From: Burkholderia savannae
Lineage (GTDB): Bacteria > Pseudomonadota > Gammaproteobacteria > Burkholderiales > Burkholderiaceae
Length of the DNA: 64,000 bases
Reading direction: 5' to 3'
Assembly (NCBI RefSeq): GCF_001524445.2
Contig: NZ_CP013417.1
Span: 3,968,001 to 4,032,000, forward strand
The notes below the pieces were generated by a model. The model saw only the letters and a list, made by a program, of their open reading frames with translations, had not been told where the DNA came from and made no database searches. How positions within the stretch are numbered: the stretch's first letter is position 1; every line of letters starts with the position of its first letter. Positions 8,626 to 17,258 of the stretch are shown one piece after another. The position numbers and the translations under genes are program-made.

Positions 8626-8995
8626 GCTAGAGGGGGTGACGCTACCCCGTCGAGTACATCATCCGCAAGTTGGCGGTCGATAAGCGGAACTGGCGTCGAC
8701 AGCCCGGTTTCCCGATGCAGTTACGCCATGAACAACGATGTGTTCCAGAGTTCGAGTGGCGCTGCGCGTGCGGTAGAGTGCGGAAGCGATGTTGCGACAG
8801 GGCGGCTGAGACAGCAGTCAACATGGGACGCACCGGTGTGCAGTCACGGCCTGACTCAACGCGACAACCCGCCCCTCAATCATTCCACGACGTACGCTAA
8901 TTTTCTCTTGTACGTTTTTTGAGGACGCAACTAAAAAACATACAACAATGCGTCTGCTCTGCTGACCACAATCGCGAAAGTGCTTTCAGTCTGTT

Positions 8996-9032
8996 TGTAC
9001 GCTATTTTTAATATGTACGCTTTTGGCGTACA
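8996..9032 (+). promoter_or_regulatory. TGTACGC operator cluster ahead of an interrupted gene
   Basis: TGTACGC occurs at 8996-9002 and 9014-9020; the second copy forms an inverted repeat with GCGTACA at 9026-9032 (spacer TTTTG). A further CGTACA half-site follows at 9044-9049. They lie 30-65 bases upstream of the ATG at 9063, where an autoregulatory operator would be expected. Confidence 0.5.
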
Positions 9033-9062
9033 CTGAGAGTTACCGTACAAGGAAATTCTTCG

Positions 9063-9146
9063 ATGGCTTCCCCTGATCGCCTTACCGCTACCGAGCAGCA
9101 AGCGCTAACACTAGCTTGCGAAGCATTTTCTGACGCGACGCACCAC
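9063..9146 (+). pseudogene. 5' fragment of a small gene cut by the IS3-family element
   Basis: An ATG with AAGGAAAT upstream opens a frame of about 28 codons (starting MASPDRLTATEQQALTLACE) that runs into the left inverted repeat of the insertion sequence. Restoring the sequence by skipping the element gives only about 20 more codons before a stop, so the intact gene would have been small, or the far part has been lost. The operator cluster upstream suggests a self-regulated gene such as an antitoxin or repressor, but the fragment is too short to assign. Confidence 0.4.
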
Positions 9147-9207
9147 AGAGGTGGCCTCACTCGTTCGGACAGTTTTCTGAGATTTTTAAGTGGAACGTCC
9201 GAGGCAA

Positions 9208-10038
9208 TCATGCTGCCGATTTGATCGCAGGCAGCGTCGCGAAGTATGCCTCATCCGGCGTCCGATCCGCCAGGCTCGAATGGGGCCGTTTTCGGTTGTA
9301 CAGCTCGATGTAGTCGCCGATGGAGCGCCGGGCATGGCTGACCGACTCGTAAGCTCGCAGGTAAACCTCTTCGTACTTGACGCTGCGCCACACGCGTTCG
9401 ACGAACACGTTGTCGCGCCAGGCCCCTTTACCGTCCATCGACAGCCGCACGCCTCGACCCAGTACGGCCTCGGTGAACGCGCCCGCCGTGAACTGGCTGC
9501 CCTGATCGGTGTTCACAATGTCCGGCAGCCCGTAGCGCGCGAACGCTTCCTCGAGCGCCTCGACGGCGTGCACTGCTTCCAGCGTGATCGCCACCCGGTG
9601 CGAGAGCACCTTGCGACTTGACCAATCCACTACTGCCGTCAGGTACACGAAGCCTCGCGCCATCGGAATGTATGTCGTGTCCAGTGCCCACGCCTGATTG
9701 GCCCGGGCGATTTTCATGCCGCGCAGCAGGTACGGCCAGATCTTGTGCTGCGCATTGCGTCGGCTCGTGTTCGGCTTGCAGTACAGCGCTTCCACGCCCA
9801 TGCGTTTCATCAGCGTGCGCACGCGGCGGCGGCCGACCTCATAGCCTTCCCGGCGCAACAGACGCGCCAGCATCCGCGCTCCGGCAAACGGAAACTCCAT
9901 GTGCAGTTCGTCGATCCGCCGCATCAGCAACTGGTCCGCCTCGCTCACTGGCTGCGCCCGGTAATACGCGCTCGATCTCGCGATGCCAACCAGTCGCGTC
10001 TGTCGCGAAACCGGCAGCGCATGCGTACGGTCAATCAT
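9208..10038 (-). CDS. IS3-family transposase OrfB (DDE integrase core)
   Basis: A 276-residue catalytic subunit. It has the HTH_21 region ([20 protein letters not shown]), the rve core with first Asp in WALDTTYIP, second Asp in NTDQGSQFT, and Glu in [12 protein letters not shown], spaced as D-D-35-E. The ATG at 10038 overlaps the OrfA stop (ATGA). However, the frame is open well upstream through OrfA, and a T-TTT-TTG slippery heptamer lies near the OrfA end, so the working transposase is probably an OrfAB fusion made by -1 frameshifting. Complete and apparently intact. Confidence 0.92.
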   Translation of the reverse strand: MIDRTHALPVSRQTRLVGIARSSAYYRAQPVSEADQLLMRRIDELHMEFPFAGARMLARLLRREGYEVGRRRVRTLMKRMGVEALYCKPNTSRRNAQHKIWPYLLRGMKIARANQAWALDTTYIPMARGFVYLTAVVDWSSRKVLSHRVAITLEAVHAVEALEEAFARYGLPDIVNTDQGSQFTAGAFTEAVLGRGVRLSMDGKGAWRDNVFVERVWRSVKYEEVYLRAYESVSHARRSIGDYIELYNRKRPHSSLADRTPDEAYFATLPAIKSAA

Positions 10039-10343
10039 CGCTTTGCGCTCAGCAGTCCGGCTTTGCCGAGCGCTCCTGACAAAAAATCGTTCTCCAGCGT
10101 CAACTGTCCGATTTTCGCGTGCAGCGTTTTCACGTCCACCGGCGGCTCGTTCGACGGTGGAGCGGCCGCGCCGAACACATCCGCCGCACGCTCCTGCAGT
10201 TGCCGCTTCCACTCCGTGATCTGGTTCGGGTGCACATCGAACTGCTGCGCCAGTTCGGCCAGCGTGCGCTCGCCCTTGACCGCCGCCAGGGCCACTTTCG
10301 CTTTGAACGCCGCTGAGTGCGTCCGTCGGGTTCTCTTCGTCAT
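10035..10343 (-). CDS. IS3-family transposase OrfA (helix-turn-helix)
   Basis: A 102-residue HTH_Tnp_1 protein. The N-terminal part ([20 protein letters not shown]) and the recognition helix region ([17 protein letters not shown]) bind the element ends; the C-terminal stretch from about residue 75 is a leucine-zipper type coiled coil ([15 protein letters not shown]). In its last third the zero-frame codons GAT TTT TTG contain T-TTT-TTG, suited to a -1 shift into OrfB. OrfA alone usually acts as a regulator of transposition. Confidence 0.9.
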   Translation of the reverse strand: MTKRTRRTHSAAFKAKVALAAVKGERTLAELAQQFDVHPNQITEWKRQLQERAADVFGAAAPPSNEPPVDVKTLHAKIGQLTLENDFLSGALGKAGLLSAKR

Positions 10344-10467
10344 CTTTCCGGTTCCTTTGCCTGCATTATCGCTGGCTCAGGCCCCGGGCATTCCACTTAC
10401 CCGACTGTCCGAATTTGCGCGGCCACCTCTAGTCGAACAGGTTCACTTTTTGTACGAGTGACAAAGC

Positions 10468-11697
10468 TCAGACTGCAGAGCCGAATTTGCCGATAACCAC
10501 CTTGCGCCCTTCATCGATCTGCGCGTCAACGAAATCGGCCCACAGCGCCAAGATCCGGCGGCGTTCGTCGGCATACTCAGCGCGGTTGTACACGCCCTTG
10601 ATACCTTTGATCGAGTGCGCAAGCGCCTTCTCGATCGCGTCGGACGGCTGGCCCATCTCGTGCAGGTGCGTCGAGGCGGTACGGCGGAAGTCGTGCAAGA
10701 CGAAGTGCTGAACCTCCATGTCGAGCGCCCTGACAGCCTGATTCAGCGTGCTCTTCGCAATCGGCCGGTCGGCCCCGCGCGACGACGGGAACACGTACTG
10801 GTGACTGATCCGGCTGTCGTGCAGTTCGCGCAGCATCGCCACGGCCTGCGGAGCGAGGTAAACCCAGTGCTCGCGATCCTTTTTCATCCGCTCGGCGGGG
10901 ATGCGCCAAATGCTCGCGTCGAGGTCGAACTCGTCCCAACGCGCTTCGATTAGCTCCGACTTGCGAACCATTGTCAGCACCAGAAGGTGAATCGCGAGCT
11001 TCAGCGGCCGGCGAATGCTGGACGCATAGACGGCGCGCAGCACATGCCCGATCTCATCGGGCGACAGCACGCGGTCGCGACTGTCCTGCGTGGCGACAAA
11101 GCGCGCGACAATGGCCTGCGCCGGATTGGTCGTGACAAGCTGGCGCGCGATCGCGTACTCGTACATTCGCTTGAGGACGTTCCGTGTGGAGAGCGCCATT
11201 TTCGGAGCGCCGCGCTTCTTGATTCGATCGCAGATCGCGAGCACATCGCCGGGCGTCACATCTGAAACGGACTTGCCGCCGATGGCCGGATAGATGTCCT
11301 TCTCAAGCGCCCGATTTGTCGTCCGCAGGTATTCCTCGGACTTGTCGGCCATCTGCTGCTCGATCCAATACCCGCCGAACTCTCGCACCGTGTCGAGGCT
11401 CTTCACCGCGCCTCGGTCCTTTCGAGCATCTGCGACCGGCGACACGCCGCCCGCCACAATCTCCGCGTAACGCCGCGCCCGCTCCCGCGCGATGGTCAAG
11501 CTCAGTGCCGGATACTCGCCGATCGTGACCACCGGCTGTTGCTTGCCGTGCAGGGAATACCGGTAGCGCCAGAACTTCGAGCCGGACGTCATCACTTCGA
11601 GCACCAGACCGCCGCCGTCCGACACAGTGTAGCGGGCCACCTTCGGCTTGAGAGTCTTGATGCGCGTGTCGTTCAGGGGAATCGAGATTTTAGGCAT
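10468..11697 (-). CDS. P4-type tyrosine integrase of the island
   Basis: A 409-residue phage integrase. It has an N-terminal DUF4102 arm-binding domain (TVSDGGGLVLEVMTSGSKFW; TIGEYPALSL), a core-binding domain (about 95-195) and a catalytic domain with Arg245 (TMVRKSELIEARWDE), His335-x-x-Arg338 (HDFRR), His361 and the nucleophile Tyr370 (GVYNRAEY). All catalytic residues are present. The start is the Met of MPKISI; two further in-frame ATGs upstream overlap the GTGTACT repeats that are probably its own arm sites. It lies 168 bases from the mnmE stop and reads away from it, the usual position for an integrase beside its attachment site. Confidence 0.92.
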   Translation of the reverse strand: MPKISIPLNDTRIKTLKPKVARYTVSDGGGLVLEVMTSGSKFWRYRYSLHGKQQPVVTIGEYPALSLTIARERARRYAEIVAGGVSPVADARKDRGAVKSLDTVREFGGYWIEQQMADKSEEYLRTTNRALEKDIYPAIGGKSVSDVTPGDVLAICDRIKKRGAPKMALSTRNVLKRMYEYAIARQLVTTNPAQAIVARFVATQDSRDRVLSPDEIGHVLRAVYASSIRRPLKLAIHLLVLTMVRKSELIEARWDEFDLDASIWRIPAERMKKDREHWVYLAPQAVAMLRELHDSRISHQYVFPSSRGADRPIAKSTLNQAVRALDMEVQHFVLHDFRRTASTHLHEMGQPSDAIEKALAHSIKGIKGVYNRAEYADERRRILALWADFVDAQIDEGRKVVIGKFGSAV

Positions 11698-11701
11698 GAC
11701 G

Positions 11702-11754
11702 TTAGTACACATCTGAAAGTACACAGCGAATTTGTGTACTGAAATGTGTACTAA
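11702..11754. repeat. Inverted cluster of GTGTACT repeats, candidate integrase arm sites
   Basis: TTAGTACACAT (11702-11712) and AAGTACACA (11718-11726) face TTGTGTACT (11732-11740) and ATGTGTACTAA (11744-11754). The cores equal the tandem repeats at 4258-4280 at the opposite end. The first two overlap the start region of the integrase gene, so Int binding may also repress its own promoter. Confidence 0.55.
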
Positions 11755-11865
11755 TAAAGCGTGGCTGTCAATTGCGAAGGCTTGGCGAACTTTGGAGACA
11801 GAGCCAATCCAGACAATGGATTTCGGCGTTTTTCTTGCGAACCTTTGCCGTCGATTGGCGACTGG

Positions 11866-13269
11866 TTATTTGCCAATACAAAACCGACTAAAAATCACCC
11901 CCAACAAATCATCAGACGTAAACTCCCCGGTGATCGAATTGAGCCGCTCCTGCGCGAGCCTCAATTCCTCGGCAAAGAGATCCAGTGCCTGAGCATTCTG
12001 ATCCGCGTGCCCGGCCGCATGCGCGAGATGCGCCTGCGCCGCGCGCAGCGCAATCAGATGCCGCTCCCGCGCGAGATACACGCTTTCCGCGCCCGCCTGC
12101 CAGCCCGCGATGCGCAGCAGCTCGCCGCGCAGCAAACCGATACCTTCGCCGCGCTTCGCCGACAACCGCACTTCGCACACCTCGGCGCCGTCCGCGCCGC
12201 CGCCCGCTCGCACGACCGACGCCGGCGCGTCCGTCAGATCCGTCTTGTTCAGCACCCGCACGACCGGCACGCCAAGCGGGAAACGCGCGGCGATCGCCGC
12301 GTCGTCGGCGCCGAGCCCGCTGCGCGCATCGAGCAGATGCAGCACGACGTCCGCCCGCTCGATCTCGCCCCACGTGCGCGCGATGCCGATCTTCTCGACC
12401 TCGTCCTCCGTCTCGCGTAGCCCCGCCGTATCGATGATATGCAGCGGAATGCCTTCGACCTGAATCGTCTGCGCAACCTTGTCGCGCGTCGTGCCGGCTA
12501 TCGGCGTGACGATCGCGAGCTCCGCGCCCGCGAGCGCGTTCAACAGCGACGACTTGCCGACATTCGGCTGCCCCGCGAGCACGACCGAGAGCCCCTCGCG
12601 CAACAGCGCCCCCTGCCGAGCGTCGCCGAGCACATGCGCGAGCCGCTCGCGAATGCGCGCGAGCTTGCCGCGCGCATCCGCCGCCTCGAGAAAATCGATT
12701 TCCTCTTCCGGAAAGTCGAGCGTCGCCTCGACGAGCATCCGCAGCGCGATCACGTCGTCCACGAGCGCGTGGATGTCGCGCGAGAACGCGCCGTCGAGCG
12801 AGCGGCCGGCCGAGCGCGCGGCGGCTTCGGTACTCGCCTCGATCAGGTCGGCGACGGCCTCGGCCTGCGCGAGGTCGAGCTTGTCGTTCAGGAACGCGCG
12901 GCGCGTGAATTCGCCGGGCTCCGCGAGCCGCAAGCCGTGCGCGCGCCCCGCGTCGAGGCAGCGCTGCAGCACGAGCTGCAGCACGATCGGCCCGCCGTGG
13001 CCTTGCAGCTCGATCACGTGCTCGCCGGTGTATGAATGCGGCGCCGGGAAATAGAGCGCGATGCCGCGATCGAGCGGCTCGCCCGCGCCGTCCAGAAACG
13101 GCACGTAGCTCGCATGTCTCGGCGCGAGCCGCGCGCCGCACAGCGCGTCGCTCAACGCGAGCGCCGCGGCTTGCCCGGCGCGTCCGAGCGAGATGCGCAC
13201 GACACCGATCCCGCCTCGGCCGGACGCGGTGGCAATGGCGACGATCGGATCGGAATCAGTGGCGAGCAT
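11866..13269 (-). CDS. mnmE: tRNA modification GTPase MnmE (TrmE)
   Basis: With MnmG, this 467-residue protein installs the carboxymethylaminomethyl group on the wobble uridine of several tRNAs. It has the N-terminal tetrahydrofolate-binding dimer domain (about 1-125), a helical domain, and an inserted G domain with P-loop GQPNVGKS (233-240), G3 DTAG (280-283) and G4 NKTD. It ends in the conserved FCIGK, whose cysteine is required for modification. The start is the Met of [20 protein letters not shown]; upstream codons in the same frame are not MnmE-like. The 3' end doubles as the island attachment site, and the integration left the last codons intact. Confidence 0.97.
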   Translation of the reverse strand: MLATDSDPIVAIATASGRGGIGVVRISLGRAGQAAALALSDALCGARLAPRHASYVPFLDGAGEPLDRGIALYFPAPHSYTGEHVIELQGHGGPIVLQLVLQRCLDAGRAHGLRLAEPGEFTRRAFLNDKLDLAQAEAVADLIEASTEAAARSAGRSLDGAFSRDIHALVDDVIALRMLVEATLDFPEEEIDFLEAADARGKLARIRERLAHVLGDARQGALLREGLSVVLAGQPNVGKSSLLNALAGAELAIVTPIAGTTRDKVAQTIQVEGIPLHIIDTAGLRETEDEVEKIGIARTWGEIERADVVLHLLDARSGLGADDAAIAARFPLGVPVVRVLNKTDLTDAPASVVRAGGGADGAEVCEVRLSAKRGEGIGLLRGELLRIAGWQAGAESVYLARERHLIALRAAQAHLAHAAGHADQNAQALDLFAEELRLAQERLNSITGEFTSDDLLGVIFSRFCIGK

Positions 13270-13606
13270 GGCGAAAATTCTGAAATAAATGGAATGGGAA
13301 TAAAAAAAACCGCAGATATCCTTGAATGCCGAATTGTAGCCCGGCCGCGCAATAGTATTGCGCAGACAACGTTCCACCCCGCCATTTTCCGCAATTTTCT
13401 GTTTATCTTAGTTGCGCTAACCAATTGATACGACGAATTACGGGCGCCATTCCGACCAAACGACCTCAACCACCGATCAGCAAGCATGAGCGCAACCGCG
13501 CCCGATCGCAACCTCTGGCATCCACCAGTTAAACAGTCACTCAGTTGGGCTAATCATAACCTGAATGGTTGTCTCCTTGGCAGCGGTCGAACTGCACAAT
13601 CTGGCC

Positions 13607-14026
13607 ATGCCGACACTCGAAGAAAAAGCGGCGTTCACCGAACGTCTCAAATTCGCCTTGTTGCGCAGCCCAGAAAAAGTGACCGGCGCGACGGAACTCG
13701 CTTTGCATTTCAATTTGCGTCATCACGGCGAGCATCCGGTTTCTCCGCAAACCGCGCACAAATGGCTGACGGGCCGCACAATCCCGACACCGGACAAGCT
13801 TCGCACGCTTGCCGAATGGCTGCGGGTCGACTTGCATTGGCTGCACTATGGCCCGCCGCCGAGCGCGGCGCGCACGACGCCGCAGCCGCTGCCGCGCGAC
13901 GAAAAGTATCCGCCGACGCCGGAGACGATCGAGCTCGCGTCGAAGATCGAATCGCTGTCGCCGCATCACCGCTATCTGGTGCAGGAACTGATCGAGCAGT
14001 TCTACGGCGATACGTCGAAGCGCTGA
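13607..14026 (+). CDS. XRE-like DNA-binding regulator, 139 residues
   Basis: A small cytoplasmic protein whose first 80 residues resemble phage-repressor type helix-turn-helix domains (LALHFNLRHHGEHPVSPQTA, then KWLTGRTIPTPDKLRTLAEW). The C-terminal third has a proline-rich linker and a helix (PETIELASKIESLSPHHRYL). The start taken is MPTLEEK; an in-frame ATG at 13565 would add 14 residues. It sits alone on the plus strand between convergent and divergent core genes, and ends at a bidirectional terminator. Target unknown. It is GC-rich like the chromosome and not obviously foreign. Confidence 0.75.
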   Translation: MPTLEEKAAFTERLKFALLRSPEKVTGATELALHFNLRHHGEHPVSPQTAHKWLTGRTIPTPDKLRTLAEWLRVDLHWLHYGPPPSAARTTPQPLPRDEKYPPTPETIELASKIESLSPHHRYLVQELIEQFYGDTSKR

Positions 14027-14048
14027 CCGCGCGGCGCCCGCATCAATG

Positions 14049-14080
14049 AAAAAGCCGCCTGCTTGATCAGGCGGCTTTTT
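14049..14080 (+). terminator. Bidirectional rho-independent terminator
   Basis: AAAAAGCCGCCTG (14049-14061) and CAGGCGGCTTTTT (14068-14080) form a perfect 13-bp stem with a six-base loop and T runs on both strands. It serves the XRE-like gene and backs up the yidC terminator. Confidence 0.92.
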
Positions 14081-14123
14081 CGTATCTTCAGCCGAAACGA
14101 CATCCGGCATTCGAGGCGGCTCG

Positions 14124-14157
14124 AAAAAAAGGGCGAACTGCGTCGCCCCTTTTTTCG
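14124..14157 (-). terminator. Terminator of the rpmH-rnpA-yidD-yidC unit
   Basis: On the minus strand GGGCGA and TCGCCC form a stem around a six-base loop, followed by TTTTTTT. It begins 13 bases past the yidC stop. Confidence 0.8.
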
Positions 14158-14169
14158 GCAAGCCGAGCG

Positions 14170-15837
14170 TCAACTCGCCTTTTTCTTCGCGGCGGCGCCG
14201 CCGAGCGTGCGCGTGATGTAGTACTGCTGCGCGATCGACAGCACGTTGTTCACCACGTAGTACAGCACCAGGCCGGCCGGGAAGAAGAAGAACATCACCG
14301 AGAACGCGATCGGCATGAACATCATCATCTTCGCCTGGACCGGGTCCGGCGGGGTCGGGTTCAGCTTCGTCTGCACGAACATCGACACGGCCATCAGCAC
14401 CGGCAGGATGAAGTACGGATCGCGCTGCGACAGGTCATGAATCCACAGAATCCACGGCGCGCCGCGCATTTCCACGGACGCAAGCAGCACCCAGTACAGC
14501 GAGATGAACACTGGAATCTGGATCACCACCGGCAGGCAGCCGCCGAACGGGTTCACCTTCTCGGTCTTGTAGAGCTCCATCAGCGCCGCATTCATCTTCT
14601 GCGGGTCGCTCTTGAAGCGCTCGCGCAGCGCCTGCATCCGCGGCGTGATTTCCTTCATCCGCGCCATCGACTTGTAGCTCGCCGCCGACAGCGGGAAGAA
14701 CACCGCCTTGATGAGCAGCGTGAGCAGAACGATCGCCCAGCCCCAGTTGCCTACGAAGCCGTGAATCTTCTCGAGCAGCCAGAAGAGCGGCTTCGCGATG
14801 ATCGTCACCCAGCCGTAGTCCTTCACGAGCTCGAGGCCGGGCGCGATGCCCTCGAGCATGCGCTCTTCCTCCGGACCGGCGAACAGGCGCGCGGAGACGT
14901 CTGCCGACTGGCCCGGCGCGATCGTCGCGACCGGCTGCTTCACGCCGACGCGGTACAGCGTCGGATCGATCTTCTCGACGTAGATGTCGCGCTTCGCGCC
15001 TTGCTGCGGAATCCACGCGGACGCGAAGTAGTGCTGAACCATCGCGATCCAGCCGTTGTCGGCGGACGTGACGTAATCGGCCTTGTTCTTGTCGATGTCG
15101 CCGAACGTGATCTTCTGGAAGTGCTTCTGATCCGAGTACACCGCCGGCCCGAGGAACGTGTGCGAGAACATCGGGGTCTCGACCGACGTGTTGTCGCGCA
15201 CGAGCTCCATGTACACGCTGGGCGTGACGGGCGCGGTGCCGACGTTCTCGATCTTCGTGTCGACGCCGATCACGTAGCTGCCGCGCGTGAACGTGTACGT
15301 CTTCACGACCTTCACGCCGCCCTTGACGGGCGACTCGAACGACAGCTTCAACGTGTTCTGGTCGGCCGCGAGCGACGTGGGGCCGGCGACCTGCGCGAAC
15401 ACGTCGTTGTGGTTCGGGAAATCGCCGCCGAGCAGGCCCGAGCGCGCGAGGTACGTGTGGTTCGCCGCGTGGTCGAACAGCGTCACCGACAGGTCGGGCT
15501 GCTTGCCGGCGCCCGCCTTCGTCAGCGTCAGCTTCGCGAGCGTGCCGCCGCGCGTGTCGATCTCGCCGTTGTAGACGTCGGTCGAGAAGCGCACGAGCTG
15601 CGCCTGCGCCGCGGGCGCGGTGGTCGCGGGAGCCGCGCCCGTCGCGGCCGCCGGCAGCGCGTTCGCCGCCGCCGCGCTTGCGCCCGACGCGCCGTTAGCC
15701 GCGTTCGACGCGGTGTTCGTCTGCGTGACGTTCGGGAAGAACATCGACGGGCGTCCGTGGGACCGTTGCCAGTTGTCGAACAGCATGACCGCTGACATGA
15801 AGAAGATCACCCATAGGACGGTGCGTTTGATATCCAT
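14170..15837 (-). CDS. yidC: Membrane protein insertase YidC
   Basis: A 555-residue inner-membrane insertase that acts alone or with SecYEG. There is one N-terminal membrane helix (about 6-20), an Ala/Gly-rich linker, and a large periplasmic beta-supersandwich domain (about 70-330). The conserved 60KD_IMP core follows ([20 protein letters not shown] onward) with five membrane segments and a positively charged C-terminus (AAAKKKAS). Length is typical of Gram-negative YidC. It starts eight bases after the yidD stop, so the two are cotranscribed. Confidence 0.97.
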   Translation of the reverse strand: MDIKRTVLWVIFFMSAVMLFDNWQRSHGRPSMFFPNVTQTNTASNAANGASGASAAAANALPAAATGAAPATTAPAAQAQLVRFSTDVYNGEIDTRGGTLAKLTLTKAGAGKQPDLSVTLFDHAANHTYLARSGLLGGDFPNHNDVFAQVAGPTSLAADQNTLKLSFESPVKGGVKVVKTYTFTRGSYVIGVDTKIENVGTAPVTPSVYMELVRDNTSVETPMFSHTFLGPAVYSDQKHFQKITFGDIDKNKADYVTSADNGWIAMVQHYFASAWIPQQGAKRDIYVEKIDPTLYRVGVKQPVATIAPGQSADVSARLFAGPEEERMLEGIAPGLELVKDYGWVTIIAKPLFWLLEKIHGFVGNWGWAIVLLTLLIKAVFFPLSAASYKSMARMKEITPRMQALRERFKSDPQKMNAALMELYKTEKVNPFGGCLPVVIQIPVFISLYWVLLASVEMRGAPWILWIHDLSQRDPYFILPVLMAVSMFVQTKLNPTPPDPVQAKMMMFMPIAFSVMFFFFPAGLVLYYVVNNVLSIAQQYYITRTLGGAAAKKKAS

Positions 15838-15845
15838 GCGTTGTC

Positions 15846-16115
15846 TCAGAGTCGATGGGACGACGCCTCAGCTTCGTGAGGAGCGTTACGTGCGTCGGAA
15901 TTGGGCGGCGGGACGAGGTCGATGCCGCCCGCGGAGAACGGATGGCATCGGCACAGGCGCCTGGCGGCAAGGTAAGTGCCGCGCGCGGCGCCATGATACT
16001 GGATTGCCTCGCGCGCGTAATCCGAACAGGAAGGATAAAAACGGCATCGGCTGCCGAGCAGCGGGCTCACGGCAAGCTTGTAAAAGCGCAGCAACGCGAT
16101 CAGAACCGTTTGCAT
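15846..16115 (-). CDS. yidD: Membrane protein insertion efficiency factor YidD
   Basis: An 89-residue YidD protein with the conserved core [20 protein letters not shown], in which cysteines follow the SRCRFxPSCSxYA pattern, and [13 protein letters not shown] near the end. It associates with the inner membrane and assists YidC-dependent insertion. It lies between rnpA and yidC, the standard order, with 79 bases to rnpA. Confidence 0.95.
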   Translation of the reverse strand: MQTVLIALLRFYKLAVSPLLGSRCRFYPSCSDYAREAIQYHGAARGTYLAARRLCRCHPFSAGGIDLVPPPNSDARNAPHEAEASSHRL

Positions 16116-16194
16116 AGCAGTGGCGGCGCCGATGCGCCGCGTTCGAGCCTATCGGGCGAACAGCCGGCCGCCGTTCGCGACGGGCGTCGGCGCG

Positions 16195-16662
16195 TCACTC
16201 GGACGCGGGCTTCGCCCCGTTGCGACGGACGATCTCCCGGGCTGCCCGATCGAGCAGCTCGCGGATCTCGCCCGCGCACAGCGCCGCGAGCGGCGCGGAT
16301 GCCGCGCTCGGCATCGCCTTCTTGTCGAAGCGCGCATGCAGGCGCAACAGGATATCCCAGCCGGCGAACTCGGCGCGACGCGTGCGAAACGCTTCGCGGG
16401 CGAGCCGCTTGACCATATTGCGAGTCACCGCACGCGCAGCGTACTTCTTGCCGATGACGAGCCCGAGACGCGCTTCGTGCCCTGTCGGCTTGCCGTAGAT
16501 CACGAAGTGCGCGGTGCGCCGCCACGGGCGCAAACGAAAAACGGATGAAAATTCATCCGTTTTCAGAAGTCGCGCAGCTTTGGGGAAGGCGGCGGACGCT
16601 TGCAACGGAATCGAACCCGGGACAGCGGCTGCCTCGCCCGCATCGCTGCGGACGGCGGACAC
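16195..16662 (-). CDS. rnpA: Ribonuclease P protein component
   Basis: The 155-residue protein subunit that helps the RNase P RNA process the 5' ends of tRNA precursors. The RNR signature [14 protein letters not shown] lies at about 80-93. The first 25 residues are an extra, poorly conserved extension compared with shorter homologues, so an internal start is possible, but no better Met exists before the conserved [11 protein letters not shown]. It follows rpmH after 16 bases, as usual. Confidence 0.95.
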   Translation of the reverse strand: MSAVRSDAGEAAAVPGSIPLQASAAFPKAARLLKTDEFSSVFRLRPWRRTAHFVIYGKPTGHEARLGLVIGKKYAARAVTRNMVKRLAREAFRTRRAEFAGWDILLRLHARFDKKAMPSAASAPLAALCAGEIRELLDRAAREIVRRNGAKPASE

Positions 16663-16678
16663 GGCGCGCGGCCCGCCC

Positions 16679-16813
16679 TTAGATGGCGAGACGCTTGCGG
16701 CCCTTCGCGCGGCGGGCGTTGATGACCTTGCGGCCGCCTGCCGTCTTCATGCGCACGCGGAAGCCATGGGTGCGCTTGCGGCGCGTCACGGAAGGTTGGT
16801 AGGTACGTTTCAT
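16679..16813 (-). CDS. rpmH: 50S ribosomal protein L34
   Basis: [20 protein letters not shown] starts this 44-residue, very basic protein. Its length and sequence are those of standard bacterial L34, a small component of the large ribosomal subunit. It is the first gene of the unit rpmH-rnpA-yidD-yidC, transcribed away from dnaA. Confidence 0.98.
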
Positions 16814-17258
16814 GTTGCTCTCACTTGTTCGAGAATATCGGGAATCAGGGACCGCGTGCCCTCTCTTTCGAGGCAACCGGGCGAACGCAATCGCCGAAAA
16901 TAACAGGATTGGTTTTCGCGGAACCCGCTATTTAAACCGTTTTTCTCTTGGCGGTCAATACGTTAGAGGCACATCGGGGCCGCATCGGCGGTGTCGATCC
17001 CCGGTTCCGCGCGCTGTGGCGATTGCGCCCCACTGACAATTCGCCCCTGTGGATAACTCCCGCGCGCACCGCGTTTGGCGGTAGAATCTCGCCTTATCTC
17101 CAAGAATCCCGCACGCCGCCTCGGCCCGCGCTCGCGCTCAAACCCTTGTCGCGCAAGCGTCCGAGGCACGTCTGCACGGCCGCACCGGGCCTTGTTGCGC
17201 ATCCGCGACAAGGGCGGCCGCGCGCCGTGCGTGCAACCGTAATAACGACAGCTCTTCG
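16814..17258. other. rpmH-dnaA intergenic region, candidate oriC
   Basis: A 445-base divergent spacer where gene orientation switches from minus to plus. It holds a perfect DnaA box TGTGGATAA at 17048-17056 and a comparatively AT-rich stretch at about 16890-16955, inside otherwise GC-rich DNA. It must also carry the promoters of rpmH and dnaA. Only one consensus box is evident, so assignment as the origin rests mostly on context. Confidence 0.55.
17048..17056 (-). promoter_or_regulatory. DnaA box
   Basis: TGTGGATAA, reverse complement of the consensus TTATCCACA, 203 bases upstream of the dnaA start. It is suited to origin binding and dnaA autoregulation. Confidence 0.7.

Larger units (their letters stand above)
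8506..9062. other. Island spacer with palindromes, no clear gene
   Basis: Short frames only. A plus-strand frame around 8650-8790 (ending in a Cys/Arg-rich stretch) may be debris of a phage-type gene, but I cannot name it. A 16-base palindrome CACATTACATAATGTG lies at 8610-8625. The right end has the TGTACGC operator cluster described separately. Confidence 0.45.
9147..10430 (-). mobile_element. IS3-family insertion sequence, about 1.28 kb
   Basis: Two overlapping minus-strand transposase frames lie between matching imperfect inverted ends. AGAGGTGGCC (9147-9156) pairs with GGCCACCTCT (10421-10430), TTCGGACAGT (9164-9173) with ACTGTCCGAA (10404-10413), and TAAGTGGAA with TTCCACTTA further in. 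Outer limits are set by the last shared bases; no clear target duplication is visible, so the exact ends may be off by some bases. Confidence 0.8.
4189..11885. mobile_element. Genomic island integrated in the 3' end of mnmE
   Basis: About 7.7 kb of lower-GC DNA between CAATACAGAACC (4189-4200) and CAATACAAAACC (11874-11885). The right copy is the last codons of mnmE (FCIGK), the position used by the SGI1 integrase in other bacteria. The P4-type integrase gene starts next to the right copy. GTGTACT-type repeats lie just inside both ends, as expected for integrase arm sites. Cargo: SIR2-HerA pair, serine recombinase with res-like site, IS3-family element. The 12-bp repeat has one mismatch and the left boundary is inferred. 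Confidence 0.7.

Noticed and set aside
16603..16625. Sequence resembling a tRNA T-arm (GGGTTCGATTCC on the minus strand)
   Set aside because: It lies inside the rnpA coding sequence (VPGSIPLQ), and no acceptor stem or anticodon arm can be folded around it.
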